Assembly: GCA_017559685.1 (NCBI GenBank)
Contig: JAFYQY010000209.1
Span: 1 to 5,288, forward strand
Direction of reading: 5' to 3'
From: Alistipes sp.
GTDB lineage: Bacteria; Bacteroidota; Bacteroidia; Bacteroidales; Rikenellaceae
Length of the DNA: 5,288 nt
The notes under the pieces are model-generated. The model made no database searches and was not told where the DNA came from. It saw only the letters and a list, made by a program, of their open reading frames with translations. A program made the position numbers and the translations under genes. Of the stretch, positions 1-4,179 are shown in pieces; positions within the stretch are counted from its first letter, which is position 1; every line of letters starts with the position of its first letter.

Positions 1-231
1 AGCGATGACCTCGCTCCGAAAGATTTCGAACAAGAGTTTCGATTGATAGAGCGACTGATGGCACTCCTACCTGATGAGCAGAGCGAGGTGATCCGATTGC
101 GAATCTATGGTGGTCGTCAATTTGACGAGATTGCTTCGATTTGCAACATTCCTCTAACAACGGCCAAATCGCGGTTTCGCTATGGCATTGATAAGTTGCG
201 TGAAGCCCTCGAAAAGCACGGGCTGATTTAA
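1..231 (+). CDS. ECF-type RNA polymerase sigma factor, C-terminal part (partial at the left edge)
   Basis: The reading frame is open from base 1 and ends with TAA at 229-231, leaving 76 visible residues; the gene starts outside the window. The visible part is sigma region 4, the helix-turn-helix that contacts the -35-type promoter element. It begins with LPDEQSEVIRLRIYGG, continues with the recognition-helix signature FDEIASICNIPLTTAKSRFRYG and closes with a KLREAL helix. In the ECF family this domain, together with region 2 (not visible here), directs core RNA polymerase to a small regulon, often under control of an adjacent membrane anti-sigma factor. The next gene, 23 bases downstream, encodes a single-pass membrane protein, which fits that arrangement. 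A TTG at 43 is not a real start because the domain is already under way upstream of it. The family call is firm; the regulon is unknown. Confidence 0.93.
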   Translation, partial: SDDLAPKDFEQEFRLIERLMALLPDEQSEVIRLRIYGGRQFDEIASICNIPLTTAKSRFRYGIDKLREALEKHGLI

Positions 232-254
232 TCCACTACAAAAAGAGCAACATT

Positions 255-1010
255 ATGAAAACTAACAACAATTTAGACAATTTTTCGGATAATCGCGTGG
301 TCGATATTCTCTCGCCCCGATTCGCCCCATCAACCAACCTCGAATTTAAAGTCACTGCACCCACACCGCGCCGCCGCTTTATTTGGCAATTTGCACGCGT
401 TGGAGGTATTGCCGCAGTAGTTGCTATAGCCCTCTTCGTTGGTATCAAAGGCGTGCAGACCAGCACCGCCCGCGAGGTGGTCGAACGAGCAATGACTCAA
501 CTTCTCGAATCAGACAACTGTCTCGTTCGATTTACCTCAAATGTTACCGAAAACAAGAGTTCACAGGAAGAACTCTATGATATTGATTTCGATGGCACTC
601 CGATGCAGGGTACCGTTGAGATTCGCAAAGAGGACTCAAAGATCAAAATGGCTATCAAATGGCAGGACCAGTCTAGTTCTATGGAACTCTATGACGGCGA
701 AAGCTATCAACGCTACCAGAATGGACAATTAGTACTTGAACGACCCCACGGAGGAATCGACCTCACTCCGTTCTCTACGATCGATAAATTGAATGAGTAC
801 GCTTTGTTAACGGGTGTACTGCTAAAATTCCGAGAGGAAGGCGATATGATCATAGTCAGCACTAGGGGCGACAAGGTCGGGATTATTGCTCGTTTCTCAA
901 AAAGCGAGGGTCGCCTGCTCGGTGCAGAGTGCTCAGGGCCATACAATGGACAGCAAGTTACGGTACTAACCGTCAATCAAATTGATTTCGATGTGCTACC
1001 CACTGAGTAA
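255..1010 (+). CDS. Single-pass membrane protein with beta-rich periplasmic domain, putative anti-sigma or sigma-linked protein
   Basis: A 251-residue protein. The ATG at 255 follows an A-rich stretch (CTACAAAAAGAGCAACATT) with no strong Shine-Dalgarno site, as is normal in Bacteroidota. Residues 1-47 are polar and end in a basic cluster (RRRF near 39-42), residues 48-66 (GGIAAVVAIALFVGIKGV) form one hydrophobic helix, and residues 70-251 are a soluble domain with alternating strands such as VEIRKEDSKIKMAIKW and SSMELYDGESYQRYQNGQ. By the positive-inside rule the N terminus is cytoplasmic and the large domain periplasmic. The strand pattern resembles LolA/LolB-like or outer-membrane lipoprotein-sorting folds, but I recognise no diagnostic motif. 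Its place directly behind an ECF sigma factor, with the short cytoplasmic tail, suggests an anti-sigma factor or co-regulated envelope sensor. I see no zinc-binding HxxxCxxC anti-sigma motif. Gene and topology are well supported; function is inferred from context. Confidence 0.85.
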   Translation: MKTNNNLDNFSDNRVVDILSPRFAPSTNLEFKVTAPTPRRRFIWQFARVGGIAAVVAIALFVGIKGVQTSTAREVVERAMTQLLESDNCLVRFTSNVTENKSSQEELYDIDFDGTPMQGTVEIRKEDSKIKMAIKWQDQSSSMELYDGESYQRYQNGQLVLERPHGGIDLTPFSTIDKLNEYALLTGVLLKFREEGDMIIVSTRGDKVGIIARFSKSEGRLLGAECSGPYNGQQVTVLTVNQIDFDVLPTE

Positions 1011-1078
1011 GTGCTACACATCCTTTTATAACAATACCCCCATGGGAACTCTCCGCTTATAAACTCTAATTAATTATT

Positions 1079-1113
1079 GGCAATCGGTGGTTAGCGCTGC
1101 CGATTGCCTTTTT
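1079..1113 (+). terminator. Intrinsic terminator of the sigma factor operon
   Basis: A perfect 9-bp stem, GGCAATCGG (1079-1087) with CCGATTGCC (1100-1108), closes a 12-base loop and is followed by TTTTT (1109-1113). It lies 68 bases after the stop codon of the membrane protein gene and in the right direction to end the sigma factor/membrane protein transcript. Confidence 0.9.
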
Positions 1114-1170
1114 CGTATCTTGATACCCAACGTCATAAATCTAATAACACGCTCGTAGTCCTTTATAAAG

Positions 1171-1198
1171 CGGTTAGAAATTTCGATATGGTGTCCTA
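1171..1198 (+). repeat. 28-bp direct repeat, copy 1
   Basis: This copy begins CGGTTAGAAATTTC and ends ATATGGTGTCCTA, and it matches copy 2 at 1373-1400 in 27 of 28 positions; the one difference is G at 1185. It contains the palindrome GAAATTTC. Seven bases after it starts a terminator hairpin whose stem is unrelated to the one that follows copy 2. Confidence 0.85.
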
Positions 1199-1205
1199 CT
1201 ACAAC

Positions 1206-1235
1206 AGGAGAAACAGCAATGTTTCTCCTATTTTT
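1206..1235 (+). terminator. Intrinsic terminator following repeat copy 1
   Basis: The stem AGGAGAAAC (1206-1214) pairs perfectly with GTTTCTCCT (1221-1229) around the six-base loop AGCAAT and is followed by ATTTTT (1230-1235). There is no protein gene between it and the previous terminator about 90 bases upstream, so it either ends a short RNA or is left over from a lost gene. Confidence 0.85.
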
Positions 1236-1246
1236 CGTTGCTGGGG

Positions 1247-1262
1247 GAGGACAGATGTCCTC
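1247..1262. repeat. Short palindrome with 7-bp arms
   Basis: GAGGACA (1247-1253) and TGTCCTC (1256-1262) are perfect inverted repeats separated by GA. They lie in the palindrome-rich stretch between the two 28-bp repeats. There is no T-tract, so this is not a terminator. Confidence 0.6.
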
Positions 1263-1282
1263 AGTCATATCTACAATCCCTC

Positions 1283-1309
1283 CAAACCTCCCTTTGAAAG
1301 GGAGGCTTG
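1283..1309. repeat. G/C-rich palindrome, probable dispersed intergenic repeat
   Basis: CCTCCCTTT (1287-1295) and AAAGGGAGG (1297-1305) are perfect 9-base arms around a single G. The match extends outward by CAA/TTG after one A-C mismatch. No T-tract follows. Palindromes with a CCCTTTGAAAGGG-type core are, from memory, common between genes in Bacteroidales; whether this exact one is repeated elsewhere in the genome cannot be seen here. Confidence 0.7.
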
Positions 1310-1311
1310 TG

Positions 1312-1328
1312 GCAAGGCTCTGCCTTGC
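1312..1328. repeat. Short perfect inverted repeat
   Basis: GCAAGGC (1312-1318) and GCCTTGC (1322-1328) form a 7-bp hairpin with the loop TCT. It sits directly behind the G/C-rich palindrome, so the two could form consecutive hairpins in an RNA. No T-tract follows. Confidence 0.65.
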
Positions 1329-1372
1329 GTTGCTTTGCAATAGTGAAAGTTGCCTCCAAGTCGTGCAAGAAT

Positions 1373-1400
1373 CGGTTAGAAATTTCTATATGGTGTCCTA
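1373..1400 (+). repeat. 28-bp direct repeat, copy 2
   Basis: It has the same sequence as copy 1 (1171-1198) except for T at 1387, and starts 202 bases further on. It again lies immediately before a terminator hairpin, with three bases between. The sequence upstream shows only scattered similarity to that of copy 1. Confidence 0.85.
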
Positions 1401-1403
1401 TTC

Positions 1404-1436
1404 AAACGGTTGAACTTTGGTTTGACCGTTTTTTTT
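1404..1436 (+). terminator. Intrinsic terminator following repeat copy 2
   Basis: AAACGGTTGAAC (1404-1415) pairs with GTTTGACCGTTT (1420-1431) around the loop TTTG: 12 pairs, two of them G-U. The descending arm merges into a run of eight T (1429-1436). The wobble pairs make the stem good on the plus strand only. No protein gene lies directly upstream. Confidence 0.85.
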
Positions 1437-1445
1437 GTTTCCTGC

Positions 1446-1585
1446 TGCAAGCGTGCTACTGCGTAGTCATCGTGGTGCAAAGGTGGATAGCATTGTGTGC
1501 AAGCACCCAGCTGCCACCATTGCATCACGCCACCTACGGTGACCGCTTGCAATAATCACGCCCCGAATTCGTAGCAGAGTAGCAC
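1446..1585. other. Structured non-coding stretch with nested and crossing inverted repeats
   Basis: Three pairings are visible. A central stem joins 1471-1486 to 1514-1529: 16 positions, one G-U and one A-A mismatch. An outer stem joins TGCAAGCG (1446-1453) to CGCTTGCA (1544-1551). GTGCTACT (1453-1460) matches AGTAGCAC (1578-1585), which crosses the outer stem and so would be an alternative fold or a pseudoknot. On the minus strand a 49-codon frame (1525 to 1376) also runs through here but resembles nothing I know. It could be a small RNA, an RNA switch, or a decayed mobile element; I cannot choose, nor fix the strand. Confidence 0.4.
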
Positions 1586-1614
1586 TGTTCACATAAATGG
1601 AGGTTGCACGGATA

Positions 1615-1653
1615 ATATAGAGTCTATTGCTCAACCTTCGGTCTGTGCTATAT
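1615..1653. repeat. Short inverted repeat
   Basis: ATATAG (1615-1620) and CTATAT (1648-1653) are inverted repeats enclosing 27 bases. This could be a weak hairpin of unknown role; six-base A/T-rich arms may be chance. Confidence 0.3.
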
Positions 1654-1663
1654 GGTATCAGTG

Positions 1664-1698
1664 CTATGGCTATGCCGTTCGAGCCCACCCCGCCATAG
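1664..1698. repeat. Inverted repeat with 7-bp arms
   Basis: CTATGGC (1664-1670) and GCCATAG (1692-1698) are perfect arms enclosing 21 bases, and the stem can be extended outward by two G-U pairs. The enclosed bases include GTTCGAGCC, which resembles a tRNA T-loop, but the flanking bases cannot form a T-stem. Confidence 0.45.
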
Positions 1699-1841
1699 TG
1701 TGTTTGATCGGATCTATTGATGTTCTGCAGAACCTAAATAAGTAACGATTCAAATCTTGAAATTATACCGAGGATAAATCGGTGGTAATCGCTATGTTAT
1801 AAAAAAAATGATATTTGTGCTTATTTTATAAAAAGTTTCAC

Positions 1842-1849
1842 TAAATTTG
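1842..1849 (+). promoter_or_regulatory. Candidate Bacteroidota -7 box of the protease operon
   Basis: TAAATTTG is an exact match to TAnnTTTG, the -7 element used by the primary sigma factor of Bacteroidota. A TTTG at 1814-1817 could serve as the -33 element, but the 24-base spacing is longer than the usual 19-21. The surroundings (1791-1860) are very A/T-rich, as expected for a promoter. The implied leader before the ATG at 1938 would be roughly 80 bases. Confidence 0.5.
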
Positions 1850-1937
1850 TGTTATAAAGATACTGTTGTCGGTGGCATTCACACAACTATGGCTGCCTGA
1901 TAATTGTAAAAGATTTGCTAACTCTTTTTAAAATAAT

Positions 1938-3068
1938 ATGAAGTACTGTGGTAATTGTGGGCATTGTAACGATGACAATGCTAGATTTTGTGGTGAATGT
2001 GGCAATGCTTTGCCAGTAGCTGCAGCCTCCTCGTCAACATCATCAACTACATCATCGTCAACCTCTTATTCCTCTTCTACGCAGGCTGCGTCTAAGCCAA
2101 CGTGGGTAGACCGTATTAACAACTATGTGGGTAATGATCGTCCTGCGGATCTAAACTGGAGGGTGTTGTTTACTAATGTGATGAAAAAACACTCTAAGAG
2201 TGAAGCTGAGAACATATTTATTTGCGGAACAAAGACCACGACGCCTGATTTGGAGAGCGTCTCTCAGCAGTGGCCTCACCCTTGGCTATACAGTCGAGTA
2301 TTTTTGATGTTTGCATTAGCCTTTGCTCTGCTCTATGTCTGCTGCTCGACATTCGCTAATACCAATGCCCTTCCAGGTTTGATTGTTGTGGGCTCTTTCA
2401 CAGTCCCTTTGACAGGTTTGATACTTTTCCTCGAGGTGAATGCCTATAGAAACATAAGTCTCTATGATGTCGCCTTGATATTCCTTGTTGGTGGTTGTGC
2501 CTCGCTTGTGGCAACGCTATTCCTATTCTCTATTGTTGGCGTTAGTGAGCTCGATTTCACAGGTGCACTGACCGTCGGTATTGTCGAGGAGGTGGGCAAG
2601 GGTGTAATCATATACTATTTCATCAAGAAGCTCGGTAAACGCAATATCTTCCCTGGATTGCTTATCGGTGCAGCTGTTGGTGCAGGTTTCGCTGCGTTCG
2701 AGTCTGCTGGTTATGCAATGAACTTCCTGTTAGAATTTGGATGGGATGCAATGCTTGATGTGATATTCCTACGAGGATTCTTAGCTCCTGGTGGTCACGT
2801 TGCTTGGGCGGCGATTACCGGTGCTGCTATGGCCATTGCATCACAGAAGTACGATCAGATATCGGCCTCGATACTCACAGATGGCAAGTTCTTGAAACTC
2901 TTTGCAATACCTGTTATATTGCACGCCCTTTGGGACTCTCCGCTTGCAAATATCGGTGCTGAGTTCTATTTGTTACCTATAGCTTTGACATTTATAGTAT
3001 GGGTAGTTGTGCTAATTTTGATCAATATGGCTCTCTCTGAAATTGCAAAACATAAGACAAACTATTAA
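1938..3068 (+). CDS. Zinc-ribbon PrsW-family intramembrane protease
   Basis: A 376-residue membrane protein. It opens with a zinc ribbon (C4, C7, C18, C21), then a Ser/Thr-rich linker (about 31-49), a soluble segment to about 115, and about eight hydrophobic helices (roughly 118-138, 144-166, 176-202, 207-229, 237-262, 284-303, 318-336, 341-367). The PrsW/CAAX-protease-like motifs are all present: EEVGK (E217, E218, K221), FESAGY (E255), R279 with H287, and HALWD (H329, D333). In Bacillus subtilis PrsW makes the first cut in the anti-sigma factor RsiW; the substrate here is unknown. The start is fixed by the zinc ribbon beginning at residue 3; an A/T-rich leader without a Shine-Dalgarno site precedes it. 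It is first in a two-gene operon whose partner begins 1 base after the stop and carries a matching zinc ribbon. The family call is strong; activity and target are inferred. Confidence 0.9.
   Translation: MKYCGNCGHCNDDNARFCGECGNALPVAAASSSTSSTTSSSTSYSSSTQAASKPTWVDRINNYVGNDRPADLNWRVLFTNVMKKHSKSEAENIFICGTKTTTPDLESVSQQWPHPWLYSRVFLMFALAFALLYVCCSTFANTNALPGLIVVGSFTVPLTGLILFLEVNAYRNISLYDVALIFLVGGCASLVATLFLFSIVGVSELDFTGALTVGIVEEVGKGVIIYYFIKKLGKRNIFPGLLIGAAVGAGFAAFESAGYAMNFLLEFGWDAMLDVIFLRGFLAPGGHVAWAAITGAAMAIASQKYDQISASILTDGKFLKLFAIPVILHALWDSPLANIGAEFYLLPIALTFIVWVVVLILINMALSEIAKHKTNY
2028..2078 (+). repeat. Low-complexity Ser/Thr-codon tract in the protease gene
   Basis: A run of TCA, TCG, TCC and ACA/ACT codons encodes the Ser/Thr linker between the zinc ribbon and the rest of the protein. 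TCGTCAAC occurs twice (2031-2038 and 2055-2062). Such tracts can vary in length in steps of three without breaking the frame. Confidence 0.6.
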
Positions 3069-3069
3069 T

Positions 3070-3951
3070 ATGAAACGTTGCGAAAACTGTAAAAAAACCT
3101 TTGCCGATACGGTAAATTTCTGTACAGATTGCGGTCAACCTTTGGTCTCTGTACCCGATGCACCTCAGGCTGCAGCGGCGGTCAATGCCACGCAGCCTGC
3201 ACCCAAGAAGAAGCGATCAATATGGAAAATACTCTTAATCACAGTTGCTGTTATAGTAGTTGGATTCTTCGCTCTTGTTAATCACCTTATGAACGCAGCT
3301 ACCTATCTGCGAGTAGAGCCCAACCTACTTGTTGCGGCAAAGAGTGGTGGTGAGGCTTTTGTTGATATTGACTACGATGGATATGTGTGGACTATTAACC
3401 ACATCCCCGATTGGGTTGACGTAGAGGAGTATGAGGACTCTTTTAAGGTCTATGTAGGGCCTAACTTCACGGGATATGATCGCGAGGGGTCTATTACCGT
3501 TCAGAGTGGAGATTTTCTTGCTCAGGTATTAATTCAGCAGAATGGCAAGGCTACCTATATCAAGACATCTGAGTCGTCTCTGCATTTTGTGAAAGATGGT
3601 GGTGAGGCCATTGTGCAGGTTGACACCGATGGTTGTGACTATACTGTTGAGTATCCAGACTATCTCACCGTGTCGATTGATGATGATACATTCACAGTTA
3701 CTGCACCACGAAATACGGGCGTCTATCGTAGTGGCAAATTGACAGTCTATGAGGATAATGTAAAGACCCGTATCAACTTTACCCAGGGCGGAAAGTGTAA
3801 CAACTGTGGTGGTGACGGACGTGTCTCTTGTAGCAGTTGTTGGGGTAATGGAGGATGGAGCTATGGCTTTTTCTACTCTTCGTGCGGAGTATGTGGTGGC
3901 AATGGAACCTTAAAATGTGGCACTTGTCGTGGAACAGGATACCGAGAGTGA
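3070..3951 (+). CDS. Zinc ribbon, TM, two BACON-like domains and DnaJ-type Cys-rich domain protein
   Basis: A 293-residue protein. The ATG at 3070 is preferred over an in-frame TTG at 3043 because the zinc ribbon (C4, C7, C18, C21) begins at residue 4, exactly as in the preceding gene. It lies 1 base past that gene's stop, so translational coupling is likely. An Ala/Pro-rich linker and the basic stretch KKKR (46-49) precede one membrane helix (51-70), predicting a cytosolic N terminus and periplasmic remainder. Two BACON-like beta-sandwich repeats follow (about 79-158 and 162-240), sharing GGEAFVDIDYDG (93-104) and GGEAIVQVDTDG (177-188). Each ends in a strand plus Q(N/G)G. The C terminus carries four CxxCxGxG-type motifs (C243/C246, C254/C257, C272/C275, C283/C286), as in the zinc-binding centre of DnaJ, but there is no J domain. 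BACON domains are proposed carbohydrate- or mucin-binding modules. Domains are clear; function is unknown, perhaps a sensor or substrate of the protease. Confidence 0.9.
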   Translation: MKRCENCKKTFADTVNFCTDCGQPLVSVPDAPQAAAAVNATQPAPKKKRSIWKILLITVAVIVVGFFALVNHLMNAATYLRVEPNLLVAAKSGGEAFVDIDYDGYVWTINHIPDWVDVEEYEDSFKVYVGPNFTGYDREGSITVQSGDFLAQVLIQQNGKATYIKTSESSLHFVKDGGEAIVQVDTDGCDYTVEYPDYLTVSIDDDTFTVTAPRNTGVYRSGKLTVYEDNVKTRINFTQGGKCNNCGGDGRVSCSSCWGNGGWSYGFFYSSCGVCGGNGTLKCGTCRGTGYRE

Positions 3952-3968
3952 TAAAACTCCTATCACGT

Positions 3969-3992
3969 ACTCACTATATCGTTTTAGTGGGT
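3969..3992 (+). other. Weak hairpin after the operon
   Basis: ACTCACTA (3969-3976) pairs with TAGTGGGT (3985-3992), eight pairs including one G-U, around an eight-base loop. It lies between the stop codon at 3949-3951 and the strong terminator and may stabilise the 3' end of the transcript. Confidence 0.4.
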
Positions 3993-3999
3993 AATGATT

Positions 4000-4032
4000 A
4001 AAGGGCGAGAAACCGAGTTTCTCGCCCTTTTT
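4000..4032 (+). terminator. Strong intrinsic terminator of the protease operon
   Basis: A perfect stem of 14 pairs (4000-4013 with 4017-4030), with the core GGGCGAGAAAC and GTTTCTCGCCC, closes a CGA loop and runs into TTTTT (4028-4032). It ends the two-gene operon 49 bases after its stop. On the minus strand the same stem is followed by TTTAAT, so it may also terminate the convergent KAP gene, less strongly. Confidence 0.93.
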
Positions 4033-4116
4033 CTGCTCTCTGCCTTTGCATTGAACAGACAGATATCATTTGACTAATACGTCTGGTGATGCGTCGTATT
4101 TCGGTTGCAGTCCAGC

Positions 4117-4170
4117 TTGTTGCTATCGCAATATTCGCAGCTCAGCACTCAACGAATCGTCAAGCAACAA
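4117..4170 (-). other. Imperfect hairpin just downstream of the KAP NTPase gene
   Basis: TTGTTGC (4117-4123) pairs with GCAACAA (4164-4170), and inside it ATTCG (4133-4137) pairs with CGAAT (4153-4157). On the minus strand it begins about 10 bases after the stop of the KAP gene. No T-tract follows, so it would act as a 3' stabilising structure rather than a terminator, if it is used at all. The rest of 4033-4179 shows nothing else. Confidence 0.3.
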
Positions 4171-4179
4171 CAACCGCTA

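Larger units (their letters stand above)
1011..1937. other. Long intergenic region without a convincing gene
   Basis: This 927-base gap contains several open frames of 60-90 codons on both strands. None has a recognisable domain, they overlap one another, and they run through terminator hairpins and palindromes, so I treat the gap as non-coding. In order it holds the sigma operon terminator, copy 1 of a 28-bp motif with its terminator, a cluster of palindromes (1247-1328), copy 2 with its terminator, a structured stretch (1446-1585), two short inverted repeats (1615-1653 and 1664-1698), and an A/T-rich promoter region before the protease gene. Bases 1699-1790 show nothing I can name. Confidence 0.75.

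Noticed and set aside
1307..1337. Possible promoter: TTG at 1307-1309 and TTGCTTTG at 1330-1337 with 20 bases between
   Set aside because: The spacing suits Bacteroidota, but the -7 box deviates from TAnnTTTG and lies in palindromic repeat sequence, so chance is likely.
1376..1525. Minus-strand frame of 49 codons through the structured stretch
   Set aside because: It is short and has no known homology. It crosses a strong plus-strand terminator, and its end is dictated by the repeat. Not enough to call a gene.
1074..1555. Several overlapping open frames of 64-88 codons on both strands, two of them sharing the peptide VRNF-MVSY
   Set aside because: The shared peptide is only the 28-bp DNA repeat read in the same frame. 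The frames run through terminators and palindromes and have no recognisable domain.
1467..1688. Minus-strand frame of 73 codons
   Set aside because: Composition is unlike a real protein, it overlaps inverted repeats, and there is no start signal or domain.
1641..1698. tRNA-like sequence (GTTCGAGCC at 1677-1685 inside an inverted repeat)
   Set aside because: The bases around the T-loop look-alike do not form a T-stem, and no anticodon arm or D arm can be drawn.
1889..1900. Three-codon upstream frame (ATG GCT GCC TGA) in the protease gene leader
   Set aside because: Too short to distinguish from chance, and no start signal.
1171..1955. CRISPR array suggested by the direct repeats
   Set aside because: There are only two copies, 202 bases apart, with structured rather than spacer-like sequence between them.
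3043..3069. TTG at 3043 as start of the BACON protein
   Set aside because: It would overlap the protease gene and add nine residues with no counterpart in the paired zinc ribbon; the ATG at 3070 gives the exact match.
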